From Deltaproteobacteria bacterium (lineage in GTDB: Bacteria > Desulfobacterota > Desulfomonilia > UBA1062): a DNA stretch of 64,000 nucleotides. Both the position numbers and the translations under genes were made by a program. The notes under the pieces were generated by a model. It was not told the DNA's origin, did no database searches, and saw nothing but the letters and a program-made list of their open reading frames with translations. The stretch is from the NCBI GenBank assembly GCA_018436855.1, contig JAHDKO010000079.1, forward strand, positions 62,001 to 126,000, written 5' to 3'. Shown piece by piece: positions 42,055 to 51,257 of this stretch; positions within the stretch are counted from its first letter, which is position 1; each line of letters begins with the position of its first letter.

Positions 42055-43242
42055 ATGGATATCAACGATGTCTTGAGACAGGCGGTGGAGATGTCTGCCT
42101 CGGACGTCCACATCAAGGTCGGACTGCCGCCGGTGATCCGGCGGTTCGGTGCGCTGATCCCGCTGAGGGACCGCGAGAAGCTCACCAACGACGACATCTC
42201 GTCCATGGCCTACAGCATCATGAACCAGTACCAGCAGGCCAAGTTCGAGACCACCAACGAGATCGACCTGGCCCACGGCCTCTCGGGCGTTGCCCGCTTC
42301 AGGGTCAACTGCTTCCGGCAGCGGGGGAGCTTCGGGATGGTGTTCCGGGTGGTTCCCACCGATCCTCCGGGCCTCGACGACCTCGCGCTGCCCGAGGCGC
42401 TCAAGAAGATCGCCCTGGAGCGCAAAGGCCTCATCCTGGTGACCGGGACCACGGGCTCGGGCAAGTCCACCACCATGGCGGGCATGGTGAACCACATCAA
42501 CACCTACCGCAACTGCCACGTGATCACCATCGAAGACCCGATCGAGTTCCTGCACAGGGACCGCAAGTCTATCATCAACCAGCGCGAGGTGGGGGGGGAC
42601 ACGAATTCCTTTGCCATGGCGCTGCGCGCCGCTCTGCGGCAGGACCCGGACGTGATCCTGGTGGGCGAGATGCGCGACAAGGAGACCATCGACATCGCGC
42701 TGACCGCGGCCGAAACCGGCCATCTCGTGCTCTCCACCCTCCACACCCTGGATGCGGTGGAGACCATCATGCGCGTGGTCTCGCAGTATCCGCCGCACCA
42801 GCACCTGCAGGTGCGGCTGCAGCTGGCAGGCGTCCTCAAGGCCGTCGTGTCCCAGCGGCTTCTGCCCAAGGCGGACGGGAAGGGGGTGGTGCCCGCCGCC
42901 GAGGTGCTGGTCTCCACGGCGCGGATACGCGAGTGCATCACCGACGAGACCCGGACCGACGAGATCCCCGACGCCATAGCGGAGGGCATGATCGCCTACG
43001 GCATGCAGACCTTCGACCAGTCGCTCATGGCCCTGGTGAAGGAAAACAAGGTGAGCTACCACGAGGCCATGCGCCAGGCAACCAATCCCAACGACTTTGC
43101 GCTCCGCATGAAGGGCATCCGCGGCACCAGCGATTCCAAGTGGGATCAGTTCGAAGGCGATGCGCCCGGGGAGCAGGGAGAAGACTCCAGTGAACAGGAA
43201 AAACCGGCGATCTTCCAGGACGGGAAGTATCGAGACATTTGA
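42055..43242 (+). CDS. pilT: Twitching motility ATPase PilT
   Basis: A 395-residue type IV pilus retraction ATPase. Walker A GTTGSGKS is at about residue 130, the Asp box is in TIEDPIEFLH, Walker B in DPDVILVGEMRD and the His box in TGHLVLSTLHT, all in PilT order. It powers pilus retraction at the inner membrane. The C-terminal 50 residues are acidic. No other pil gene is near, and the gene is inserted between recA and recX. recX begins inside its last 53 bases. Confidence 0.95.
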   Translation: MDINDVLRQAVEMSASDVHIKVGLPPVIRRFGALIPLRDREKLTNDDISSMAYSIMNQYQQAKFETTNEIDLAHGLSGVARFRVNCFRQRGSFGMVFRVVPTDPPGLDDLALPEALKKIALERKGLILVTGTTGSGKSTTMAGMVNHINTYRNCHVITIEDPIEFLHRDRKSIINQREVGGDTNSFAMALRAALRQDPDVILVGEMRDKETIDIALTAAETGHLVLSTLHTLDAVETIMRVVSQYPPHQHLQVRLQLAGVLKAVVSQRLLPKADGKGVVPAAEVLVSTARIRECITDETRTDEIPDAIAEGMIAYGMQTFDQSLMALVKENKVSYHEAMRQATNPNDFALRMKGIRGTSDSKWDQFEGDAPGEQGEDSSEQEKPAIFQDGKYRDI

Positions 43243-43662
43243 ACAGGGCCTCGCCTATGCCTTCCGGGTGATCTCCCGGAGGGCGGTCTCGACCTTTGAG
43301 CTAAAAAAAAACTCGAACGCAAAGGGCTGAGCGAAGAGATCATTCAGAGGGTTGTCGACAGGATTCTCGATCTCGGTTATCTTGATGACCGGGAATATGC
43401 AGTGCGCAGGGCCAGACTCATGGCCGAGAAGGGGTGGGGTGATTTTCCCATCAGGCATTCTCTGGCGGAGCTGGGGATTCCCGAGGGCATGGCCGACGAC
43501 GCCCTGAGCAGGGTGTCGAAGGAGTTCGGCGAGGAAGAGAGAATAGCCATGCTCGTGGAGAAGAGGAAGGGTCTCACGAGAGAAAAGATGATCCGCTTCC
43601 TCGCGGGCAGGGGGTTTTCGTTTGAAAAGATTCTGAACAAACTAGATGGGGTCGATGCATGA
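43190..43662 (+). CDS. recX: RecX regulator, expressed only by frameshift at an A9 slippery run
   Basis: A GTG at 43190, with GGGAG upstream, opens a frame reading IETFEQGLAYAFRVISRR, then STFELKK. This is the RecX N-terminus, and the frame then stops 26 bases later. At A AAA AAC (43306-43312), inside nine A residues, a -1 shift continues exactly into the frame LERKGLSEEIIQRVVDRIL, then LGYLDDREYA, and on to the stop at 43662. The rejoined protein is about 157 residues, normal for RecX, which inhibits RecA. The shift may be programmed slippage, transcriptional slippage, a disabling mutation or a one-base sequencing error in the A run. The gene overlaps pilT and its stop overlaps alaS (ATGA). 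Confidence 0.75.
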
Positions 43663-46310
43663 AAGGTTCAGAGATTCGCAGCATGTTTCTCAAGTATTTC
43701 CAGGAAAAGGGACACACGATCGTGTCCAGCTCATCGCTGGTGCCGGCGGACGATCCGTCCCTGCTCTTCACCAACGCCGGAATGGTGCAGTTCAAGTCCG
43801 TGTTTCTGGGCACGGATAAGCGGGCCTATTCCCGGGCCACCTCCTCCCAGAAGTGCGTGCGTGCAGGCGGAAAGCACAACGACCTGGAAAACGTGGGCAG
43901 AACGGCCAGACACCACACCTTTTTCGAGATGCTGGGGAACTTCTCGTTCGGGGACTACTTCAAGCAGGGCGCCATCGAGTTCGCGTGGGAACTCCTCGTG
44001 GGCAGGATGGGAATCGACCCGGACAAGCTCTGGGCCACCGTGCACACCAGCGACGACGAGGCCTTCGCAATCTGGAGGGACGTGATCGGTCTTGATCCCG
44101 ATCGCATCATCCGGCTCGGCGACAAGGACAATTTCTGGTCCATGGGCGACACCGGGCCGTGCGGCCCCTGCTCCGAGATCATCTTCGACCAGGGTCCGTC
44201 AGTCGGCTGCGGAAGGCCTGAGTGCAGAATCGGCGAGTGCGAGTGCGACCGGTATCTCGAGATCTGGAACCTCGTGTTCATGCAGTACAACCGTGACGCC
44301 TCCGGGGACATGACCCCGCTTCCCAACCCGAGCATCGACACCGGCATGGGGCTGGAGCGCATCACCGCGGTGATGCAGGGCGTGAAGAGCAACTACGACA
44401 CCGACCTGTTCACCCCGCTCATCTCCTTTATCGCGCAGCTGAGCAAGGTGAGTTACGGCGCGGACGCGGATACCGACGTCTCGCTCCGCGTGGTTGCCGA
44501 CCACGCCAGGGCGGGCGCCTTTCTCGTGGGAGACGGCGTTCTCCCTTCGAACGAGGGCAGGGGCTACGTGCTCAGAAGGATTCTCCGCAGGGCGGCACGG
44601 CACGGCAAGCTGCTGGGCATGGACAAGCCCTTTCTCCACAAGGTGGCCATGGAGGTCATTGCCCGGATGGCCGATGCCTATCCCGATCTGCAGACCAGGA
44701 AGGGTTTCATCGACAAGGTGATCGCCAACGAGGAAGAGCGTTTCCTCAAGACACTCGACCGCGGGCTCACCCTTCTCGACGAGATCATGGCCCAGGTAAA
44801 GGCACAGGGGAAGAAGGTCATTCCGGGCGATGCCGCCTTCACGCTCTACGACACCTTCGGGTTCCCGATGGACCTCACCGAGGACATCGCCCGCAGGGAA
44901 GGGCTTACTGTGGACAGTGCCGGGTTCGAGGAGCAGATGGATATCCAGAGGGAAAAGGCGCGCACCGCTTCGGCATTTACCGGGGCCGCGGGAGAAGGCG
45001 CCGATCTGGAGACCTCGCTTGGGGATGTCCGGATCCGTTTCGTGGGCTACGACGTGTTCGAGGCCGAGGGCGAGATTCTGGAGCTCCAGGAAGAAACCGA
45101 AGGAAGGTATGTCTCCTGTGCCGAACTCCGGGAGGGAAGAAAGGGCCGGGTCATTACCGACATCACGCCCTTCTACGGCGAGTCGGGAGGCCAGGCGGGC
45201 GATACCGGCGCGATCCGCTCCGACGGTTCCCATGCCCGTGTAGTGGACACCTCCAAGACCGAGTCCGGGATCATCATCCACCAGGTGGAGGTGACCGGAG
45301 GCGTTCTCGCCAAGGGGCAGAAGGTGACGCTCGCCGTGGACCAGAACAGGCGCAAGAGCATCATGCGGCACCACAGCGCAACGCATCTGCTTCAGCGTGC
45401 CCTCCGCGACGTGCTGGGCGAGCACGTGCACCAGTCTGGTTCTTATGTGGACGAAACCCGGCTCAGGTTCGACTTCACCCACTTCGCGGCCATGAGCCGG
45501 GAAGAGATCGAGAAGGTGGAGGCCATCGTGAACCAGTTTGTCCTGGAGGATTTCCCCATCCGCACCGAGATCACCTCCAAGGAGCAGGCAATGGAGAAGG
45601 GGGCCATGGCCCTGTTTGACGAGAAGTACGGCGAAGAGGTGCGCATGATCGTCATGGGAGACGGCATATCGGTCGAGCTCTGCGGAGGCACGCACTGCCA
45701 TGCAACCGGGCAGATCGGCCTGGTCAGGATCACGTCCGAATCCAGCGTCTCCGCGGGCTTGAGGCGGATCGAGGCCATTGCCGGCACCCGGTCCCTTGAG
45801 CATCTCAGGAATCTCGCCGGGATCGTATACTCGGCCTCCGACCGGCTCAAGTGCTCTCCTCCTGAAATCAACGAGCGCATCGCAGGCCTGCAGGGAAGGA
45901 TCCGGGAGCAGGAAGGCACCATCAGGGACCTCAACGTCCGCATCGCCACCGGCGCGGGTGCGGGTGAGGGCGAAAAGGAATACCAGGTTGGTCCTCACAA
46001 GGTGCTCTTCAAAAAGGTCGATACCGGAGACATCGCCCAGATGCGCGAGGTGGGCGACCGGATCAAGGAGCACATCAAGTCGGGCGCGGCCGTTCTCTAT
46101 GCGCCTGGAACCGACAAGGCCACCTTCATGGTCATGACCACCCCGGATGCGGTTGATACCTTTGACGCGGGGAAGATCATGAAAAAGGCAATGCAGGCCG
46201 TGGGCGGCCGGGGCGGCGGCAAGCCCGCCTTCGCCCAGGGCGGCGCCGATGCAGGGTCTCTGGACGAGGTCATCAGAATCTTCGAAGAGGCCACAGGGGT
46301 TGGGACATGA
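43659..46310 (+). CDS. alaS: Alanyl-tRNA synthetase
   Basis: An 883-residue class II synthetase of full length. The catalytic core opens with KYFQEKGH and includes LFTNAGMVQFK and TFFEMLGNFSFG. The editing domain holds the zinc motif HHSATHLL at about residue 573 with CGGTHCHATG at about 675, and the C-Ala tail ends with the glycine-rich GGRGGGKPAFAQGG. It charges tRNA-Ala; a tRNA-Ala gene lies at 62.9 kb. Its start overlaps the recX stop by four bases, and hisB overlaps its own end. Confidence 0.98.
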   Translation: MKGSEIRSMFLKYFQEKGHTIVSSSSLVPADDPSLLFTNAGMVQFKSVFLGTDKRAYSRATSSQKCVRAGGKHNDLENVGRTARHHTFFEMLGNFSFGDYFKQGAIEFAWELLVGRMGIDPDKLWATVHTSDDEAFAIWRDVIGLDPDRIIRLGDKDNFWSMGDTGPCGPCSEIIFDQGPSVGCGRPECRIGECECDRYLEIWNLVFMQYNRDASGDMTPLPNPSIDTGMGLERITAVMQGVKSNYDTDLFTPLISFIAQLSKVSYGADADTDVSLRVVADHARAGAFLVGDGVLPSNEGRGYVLRRILRRAARHGKLLGMDKPFLHKVAMEVIARMADAYPDLQTRKGFIDKVIANEEERFLKTLDRGLTLLDEIMAQVKAQGKKVIPGDAAFTLYDTFGFPMDLTEDIARREGLTVDSAGFEEQMDIQREKARTASAFTGAAGEGADLETSLGDVRIRFVGYDVFEAEGEILELQEETEGRYVSCAELREGRKGRVITDITPFYGESGGQAGDTGAIRSDGSHARVVDTSKTESGIIIHQVEVTGGVLAKGQKVTLAVDQNRRKSIMRHHSATHLLQRALRDVLGEHVHQSGSYVDETRLRFDFTHFAAMSREEIEKVEAIVNQFVLEDFPIRTEITSKEQAMEKGAMALFDEKYGEEVRMIVMGDGISVELCGGTHCHATGQIGLVRITSESSVSAGLRRIEAIAGTRSLEHLRNLAGIVYSASDRLKCSPPEINERIAGLQGRIREQEGTIRDLNVRIATGAGAGEGEKEYQVGPHKVLFKKVDTGDIAQMREVGDRIKEHIKSGAAVLYAPGTDKATFMVMTTPDAVDTFDAGKIMKKAMQAVGGRGGGKPAFAQGGADAGSLDEVIRIFEEATGVGT

Positions 46311-46885
46311 GGAAGGCAACCGTCACACGAAAGACCAAGGAGACCGATATCACGGTCATGCTCTGCCTCGACGGCGGGGAGTTCAACCCGGACATCCCAT
46401 CGGGGTTTCTGACACACATGCTCGATGCATTTGCACGGCACGGGGGGTTGGGGCTCAAGGTGGATGCCAGGGGCGATGTCCACGTGGACCTGCATCACAC
46501 CGTGGAGGATATCGGCATCGTGCTGGGCCGTGCACTCAAGAAGGCGCTGGGGGAGAAAAAGGGGATCACCCGCTACGGGCTGGCCAAGGTGCCCATGGAC
46601 GAGTCGCTGGTGGAGGCCTGTCTGGACATCTCCGGCAGACCCTACTTCCAGATCCACGGGGGCGACGTGTTCCACGGGCAGGCAGGCGATCTGGACCTGG
46701 AGCTCGTGCCGGAGTTTTTCCGGGCTCTTGTGTTCAACGCAGGCGTCACCCTGCATCTGAGCGTTATCTCGTCGGGCAACGGGCACCATCTCGCCGAGGC
46801 CTGCTTCAAGGCGCTGGCCCGTGCCCTGAAGGAGGCCGCAGCCGTAACCGGGGTCGAGGTGCCCTCCACCAAAGAACGCTTATGA
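46307..46885 (+). CDS. hisB: Imidazoleglycerol-phosphate dehydratase
   Basis: A 192-residue monofunctional HisB. The duplicated metal-binding motifs are HHTVEDIGI (about residue 64) and HHLAEACFKAL (about 164), with FLTHMLDAFARHG near 34. It performs the sixth step of histidine synthesis. It overlaps alaS upstream and an unknown small gene downstream (ATGA, 46882-46885). Only hisB and hisA of the pathway are in this window. Confidence 0.95.
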   Translation: MRKATVTRKTKETDITVMLCLDGGEFNPDIPSGFLTHMLDAFARHGGLGLKVDARGDVHVDLHHTVEDIGIVLGRALKKALGEKKGITRYGLAKVPMDESLVEACLDISGRPYFQIHGGDVFHGQAGDLDLELVPEFFRALVFNAGVTLHLSVISSGNGHHLAEACFKALARALKEAAAVTGVEVPSTKERL

Positions 46886-47136
46886 AATACCGTCACGCCA
46901 AGGTCAGGACCGCAGACAGCTACACCTATCCGGGCAAGCCGTACCGGATGGAGATCGACGGGCAGAGCATGGAGATCGAGCAGGTCTTGAGCCACTGGCG
47001 CGAGGCCTACGAGGATCCGGGTTTTTATCCCGAGGAGTTTTACGAGGTGAAGGCCTCGGACAAAAAGGTGTACATCCTGCGTTACTGCATCCTCTTCAAC
47101 AGCTGGTGGGTGAAAGAACACCGGAGGGCGTCGTGA
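46882..47136 (+). CDS. Small conserved-looking protein between hisB and hisA (unknown)
   Basis: An 84-residue protein. An N-terminal MKYRHAKVRT is followed by GKPYRMEIDGQSMEIEQVL, an aromatic middle (FYPEEFYEVKA) and a C-terminal YILRYCILFNSWWVKE. The pattern of strands resembles small DUF6504-like proteins, but I am not certain. It overlaps hisB by ATGA and hisA by GTGA, so it is certainly translated in the his operon. No catalytic motif is visible. Do not assume a histidine-biosynthetic reaction. Confidence 0.7.
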   Translation: MKYRHAKVRTADSYTYPGKPYRMEIDGQSMEIEQVLSHWREAYEDPGFYPEEFYEVKASDKKVYILRYCILFNSWWVKEHRRAS

Positions 47137-47864
47137 TCGTCATCCCTGCCATTGATCTGCACGAAGGCAAGGTGGTCCGCCTGAAAAAGGGTGCGTTCGA
47201 CGATGTCACCTGCTACAGCAGCGTACCGGCGGATGTGGCGAAGGCCTTTCAGGACGCCGGGGCCGAGAGGATCCACGTGGTGGACCTCGACGGTTCGGTC
47301 AAGGGCGAGGGCGTCAACGTCCCGGCCATCGAATCCATTTGTGCCGCAGTGAGGGTTGAGGTCGAGCTGGGCGGAGGCATCAGGACTATCAGGGATGCAC
47401 GGCGCGTCTTCGATCTCGGCGTGCGCTATGTCATCCTCGGCACGATCACGGCGGAGCAACCCGAAGCGGCCCGCGAGATCCTGGCCGCCTTTCCGGGCAG
47501 GGTTGGCATCGGCATCGATGCGCTCAAAGGCAGGGTGGCCACCCGGGGCTGGAAGGAGATCACGGACAAGACCGCGGTCGCGCTGGCCAGGGAATACGAA
47601 CCGAGCAGCCCCGCCTTTGTGGTGTACACGGACATTGACCGCGACGGCATGCTCACCGGCCCGAACATCGAGGCCACCCGGGAGATGGTGGAGCAGGTCG
47701 CTATCCCGGTGGTGGCGTCGGGCGGGGTGTCGGAAATGGGCGACATCCTCGCGCTCAAGGCCATTCCCGGCCTCATGGGCGTGATCACCGGCAAGGCCGT
47801 ATACGAGGGAAAAATCGACCTGAAATCGGCGATAGCACAGAGCGGGACACAGAGTATCCGATAG
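47133..47864 (+). CDS. hisA: Phosphoribosylformimino-5-aminoimidazole carboxamide ribotide isomerase
   Basis: A 243-residue TIM barrel opening with VIVIPAIDLHEGKVVRL. It carries the two half-barrel phosphate sites (ELGGGIRT near residue 78 and VVASGGVSEMGD near 192) and the catalytic aspartates in AIDL and TDIDRDG. It performs the fourth step of histidine synthesis. The GTG start is set by overlap with the small upstream gene. hisF and hisH are not here. Confidence 0.95.
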   Translation: MIVIPAIDLHEGKVVRLKKGAFDDVTCYSSVPADVAKAFQDAGAERIHVVDLDGSVKGEGVNVPAIESICAAVRVEVELGGGIRTIRDARRVFDLGVRYVILGTITAEQPEAAREILAAFPGRVGIGIDALKGRVATRGWKEITDKTAVALAREYEPSSPAFVVYTDIDRDGMLTGPNIEATREMVEQVAIPVVASGGVSEMGDILALKAIPGLMGVITGKAVYEGKIDLKSAIAQSGTQSIR

Positions 47865-47882
47865 CGTATCCGGAGGTATGAT

Positions 47883-48218
47883 ATGGGATGTATCTTCTGC
47901 AAGATCGCAGGCAATGAGGTTCCTTCGAACAAGGTATACGAAGACGATCTGGTGCTGGCCTTCGATGACGTCCAGCCGCTGGCGCCGGTGCACACGATCG
48001 TGATCCCCAAGAAGCACTATCCGGGCATCAACGATCTCGACGACAGGGAAATCTGGTTCGCCATGCTCAGGGCGGCCCAGGAAGTGGCAAAGCGCAAGGG
48101 CGTCGACCAGTCCGGCTACCGCCTCGTCATCAACAGCGGCGAACACGGAACCCAGATCGTCAGGCACCTGCATCTCCACGTCCTGGGCGGCAGGCAGCTC
48201 GAAAGCAGCCTGGGATAG
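47883..48218 (+). CDS. HIT family nucleotide phosphoramidase (HinT-like)
   Basis: A 111-residue histidine triad protein. CIFCKIAGNEVPS opens the fold and the catalytic motif HLHLHV is near residue 97. It hydrolyses nucleoside phosphoramidates or acyl-adenylates. GGAGG lies before the ATG at 47883. It follows hisA by 18 bases and may be its last co-transcribed gene. Confidence 0.9.
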   Translation: MGCIFCKIAGNEVPSNKVYEDDLVLAFDDVQPLAPVHTIVIPKKHYPGINDLDDREIWFAMLRAAQEVAKRKGVDQSGYRLVINSGEHGTQIVRHLHLHVLGGRQLESSLG

Positions 48219-48629
48219 AGATAAACCCTCCGCTCCCGGAGTATGCCGGGGCGTGAAGGCGGGCTGGAAGAATCTCGAGCCTCGCATGGCTCACTCATTC
48301 AGTGCGGGATTTCCCCTTTCCCGCCAGAGGAGATGCTCGATCCCCCGGCCGTGGGCTTGCTTTTCCCCGGGGCGTTTCCCGGCAAGACCATCTCAGCCCT
48401 CGTGCCGCCTTTCAATGGAAATGCCTCTGCCAGCACAAGAATTTCGTCCACAGCATTCCAAGCAGGTTACCAGCCAGAAGAATCTTTCAACACAGCCTGT
48501 CACTTTCAAACAGGCATCAGAAAAACTTTCTCCCCGGCAGTAGCGCAAAGGATAAGGTAAGCCAATCTCTGAGAACGATAAAAAAGCTCTGTGGGAACGA
48601 TTGAAACGTGAATGTGAACCCGTCCCCGA
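48219..48629. other. 411-base intergenic region without a supported gene
   Basis: Short frames here are unconvincing: one 105-codon frame is proline- and serine-rich with no recognisable family. The region separates the convergent hinT-like and RlmI-like genes and ends with the 20-bp repeat copy. Confidence 0.5.
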
Positions 48630-48630
48630 T
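48611..48630 (-). repeat. Second copy of the 20-bp repeat, abutting the RlmI-like stop codon
   Basis: Identical to 37041-37060 over 20 bases. Its last base is the last base of the minus-strand stop codon, as at asnS. Confidence 0.8.
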
Positions 48631-49781
48631 TACTCGACGTAGATGATGTGCCCGAAGAGGTGGATTCCCTGCGGGTGCGTGGGGAGTACAGGGAAGTCTG
48701 GGCCTTCGTGCAGGGGCTTGACGAGGCGGACGTTCCGGGATGCCTTTTCCGAAGAAGCGTGGACGGTCCGATAATAGTCCAGGGTCGTGAACTGCGAACC
48801 CAGATACGACACGGCGAAGAGCAGGCCCGAGGGGTTGAGCTTCTCCATGGCCATGGCCAGGACCTTCTCGAAGTCGCCCTCTTTCATGAAGGGCGGGGGG
48901 TCGCATACCACAATGTCGTACTTGGACCGGTCGTCCTGGAGAAACCTGAACGCGTCGTCTCGCACGTGCTTCCACACAAAGGGGCTGACCTTGTTGACCT
49001 CCATGTTTCTCTTCATGAGGGCCTGGGCCGTGGAGGAGGAATCCACCGACACCACGGACGAGGCGCCGCCCTTGAGCGCATGAATAGCGTACGCGCCGGT
49101 GTAGGAAAAAAGGTCAAGCACGCTTTTACCGGATGCCATCCTCTGGAGCGCCGCACGGTTGTCGCGATGATCGAGATAAAAGCCGGTACGGTCCCCGGTG
49201 AGGACATCCACCACAAAGGGGAGGCCGTATTCCCGCACCTGCACGCCTGCCTTGCCTATGCTGCCGAAGAGCGGCCCGGTCAGAGGGCGGAGCCCTTCGG
49301 CCGAACGTGATCTGGTATCCGATCGCTCATGGATGGCATGTTCCGGATAGAGCTCGTGGAATATGGAAACGAGATCGTCCTTGTACTGCTCGACCCCCGT
49401 ACTGATGAACTGCATCACCAGGACCGTATCGTACAGGTCAACTGTCAATCCCGGTATTTGGTCGCCTTCGCCGTGTATGACGCGGTAACAGGTGGTGTCC
49501 GGGGTGACGAGGGCCTTTCTCATGCGGATCGCTTCCCTGATCCGCCTCAGGAAAAACGACCTGTCCACCGGATCCCTGCCCCGGGTGAGCACGCGGATGG
49601 CGATCTGCGAAAAGGGGTTGTAAAACCCCTGACCGATGAATCGTCCCCGGGCGTCCAGAACCCTGCACAGGCTCGTCTCTTCCGGCGATCCCTGCACCTT
49701 GTCCACGGCGCCGGAAAAGATCCAGGGATGCCCCTTGATGACCGGGACATCCTTCTTGGGTTTCAACTGGACGATCAGCAT
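48630..49781 (-). CDS. rlmI: Class I SAM-dependent rRNA methyltransferase, RlmI-like
   Basis: A 383-residue protein. It has an N-terminal PUA-like domain (GHPWIFSGAVDKV), an insert with YRVIHGEGDQIPGLTVD, and a C-terminal Rossmann methyltransferase with VLDLFSYTGAYAIHA as SAM motif I and catalytic-region DPPPFMK near residue 300. RlmI makes 5-methylcytosine in 23S rRNA, but the exact base cannot be told here. The ATG at 49781 is the start. It is convergent with the HIT gene and carries the 20-bp repeat at its stop. Confidence 0.88.
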   Translation of the reverse strand: MLIVQLKPKKDVPVIKGHPWIFSGAVDKVQGSPEETSLCRVLDARGRFIGQGFYNPFSQIAIRVLTRGRDPVDRSFFLRRIREAIRMRKALVTPDTTCYRVIHGEGDQIPGLTVDLYDTVLVMQFISTGVEQYKDDLVSIFHELYPEHAIHERSDTRSRSAEGLRPLTGPLFGSIGKAGVQVREYGLPFVVDVLTGDRTGFYLDHRDNRAALQRMASGKSVLDLFSYTGAYAIHALKGGASSVVSVDSSSTAQALMKRNMEVNKVSPFVWKHVRDDAFRFLQDDRSKYDIVVCDPPPFMKEGDFEKVLAMAMEKLNPSGLLFAVSYLGSQFTTLDYYRTVHASSEKASRNVRLVKPLHEGPDFPVLPTHPQGIHLFGHIIYVE

Positions 49782-50049
49782 AGCGTTGTGCCTTTACCAC
49801 AGTTTCTTTTCAGGCGCTACCAGTTAATCATTATACGGGGATAAACCCCCAGGCTCAAGCCGGCGGGCAGCTGCTCGAATATCTGATTTCCAGTTACCTG
49901 GCGGCAGGGCTTGCCCCTTTCCTCTCCTAAAGGCTCTTATGGAAGATATCCTTCCCGCGAGGCGGTGCTGTTTGAGGGCGTACGAACAGAAAGAGAGGAT
50001 AACGATCAAGGCGGCTTGCCGCCTTTGTAAAGGACGACTTATAGAGAGA

Positions 50050-50556
50050 TCACCTCTGCCGGATGCGCTCGTCGATAAACGCGCAGAGCCCCTCGATGTC
50101 GTCGAACGAAAACCACGGCAGCCCCGCGTCGACAGGCTCGTGGCTCACCAGGGCGATGTACGTGTCTTTGTCGTCCGGGTTTTCCATGCACAACGGGGTG
50201 TCGTACGAAGAGGGGTTGAAGACCTCGATCTTCTGAAACGGTCCTTTCTTGAACCCTTCGACCAGCACGAGATCCATGTTTTTTCCCGCCAGCTCTACGA
50301 GATAGTCCGTGCCGGGGCAGGAAAATTCGTAGAGCATGAGCGCGTTATCTGAAAACAGAACAATCCGGTCCGCACCCTTGCGGGCGAACTTGTCGGTGTC
50401 TTTCCCTTCCTTGTCGACCTGGGAGAGGTGGTTGGTGTGTTTGACTGCCGCCACCCTCAGGCCCCGTTTCTTGTACTCATCGATGAGCCGCTCCATGAGG
50501 TAGGTCTTGCCGCTGTTGGTGCCTTTGGCCACAAAGGAAACGATGTTTCTGTACAT
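50050..50556 (-). CDS. mobB: Molybdopterin-guanine dinucleotide biosynthesis adapter MobB
   Basis: A 168-residue P-loop protein. Its NTP-binding loop is AKGTNSGKTYLM near residue 8, followed by VAAVKHTNH and a KGADRIVLFSD segment that fit MobB. MobB assists MobA in making the guanine dinucleotide form of the molybdenum cofactor. I chose the ATG at 50556 with AGGAG upstream over the ATG at 50598, which lacks a site. It supports use of molybdo- or tungstoenzymes along with moaA. Confidence 0.85.
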   Translation of the reverse strand: MYRNIVSFVAKGTNSGKTYLMERLIDEYKKRGLRVAAVKHTNHLSQVDKEGKDTDKFARKGADRIVLFSDNALMLYEFSCPGTDYLVELAGKNMDLVLVEGFKKGPFQKIEVFNPSSYDTPLCMENPDDKDTYIALVSHEPVDAGLPWFSFDDIEGLCAFIDERIRQR

Positions 50557-50812
50557 GGTGTCGTCTCCTGCTCCCGTGAATTGAAGTTCCGCTTGCATAT
50601 GCAGGTACCGGATGGGGGTATTCTATGACAGACATCCGCTCATTTGTAAACACTTCTGCATCCGGCGGACACGCCGGGGCCCAAAGGTGAAACACAGACC
50701 GCGGAAAACAGACAGTCAGGCCGCCCTCCTCGATCGGTCACCAGGCCGGGCACAACCGCAGGCAGACATCGGCCGCGATGCCGTCATGTGGATGCCGGGA
50801 TACAGGCGGGTG

Positions 50813-51247
50813 TTATGAGGATTCAGCGAGAATAGGATACCGGTGCGAATACTTTTCGTCGGTGGATACGATCTGGACCGCGAGGCACCGGGAAACGTTG
50901 ATGACAATGGGCCCCAGCAGGTTGATGGTCATTTTCTCCGGTCTGTTCGGCGGGATGGTGACGATGCACATCACCTCGAGGTCAGAGATATCATCGGCCT
51001 GAAGCTCCTTGATGAGACTCTCTTCGACGTCGACTGCATAATCCGCCTTTACCAGCTGAGGGTTCATGACCACAAAGGCGACGGCCCCGTCGTCTATGCT
51101 CTGCAGCCAGTAGAAGGGAGATCCCTCGCCATGCGGGAAAAGGATGTATCTGGTATCGTGCGAAAACCCGAGGATTCCTTTGGGAAACACGATCACTTTA
51201 TCTTCCTGTACAGGGATGGTTCCGAACCTCACGGTGGTAATCTCCAA
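50813..51247 (-). CDS. fliW: Flagellar assembly factor FliW
   Basis: A 144-residue FliW. Family-typical stretches are VIVFPKGILGF near residue 18, SPFYWLQSIDD and VVMNPQLVKADY, then VMCIVTIPP. FliW binds flagellin and the regulator CsrA, so that flagellin secretion releases CsrA control. The start is a TTG at 51247 with a strong AGGAGGAG, ten bases past the flgL stop. No csrA gene follows, although fliW and csrA are usual neighbours. Confidence 0.9.
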   Translation of the reverse strand: MEITTVRFGTIPVQEDKVIVFPKGILGFSHDTRYILFPHGEGSPFYWLQSIDDGAVAFVVMNPQLVKADYAVDVEESLIKELQADDISDLEVMCIVTIPPNRPEKMTINLLGPIVINVSRCLAVQIVSTDEKYSHRYPILAESS

Positions 51248-51257
51248 GATTCTCCTC

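Noticed and set aside
44199-46319. Long open frame of about 706 codons antisense to alaS
   Set aside because: It is a mirror of high-GC coding on the other strand; it has no family motifs and alaS is certain.
50557-50812. Searched for a csrA gene next to fliW
   Set aside because: No CsrA-like start or pattern is readable on either strand.
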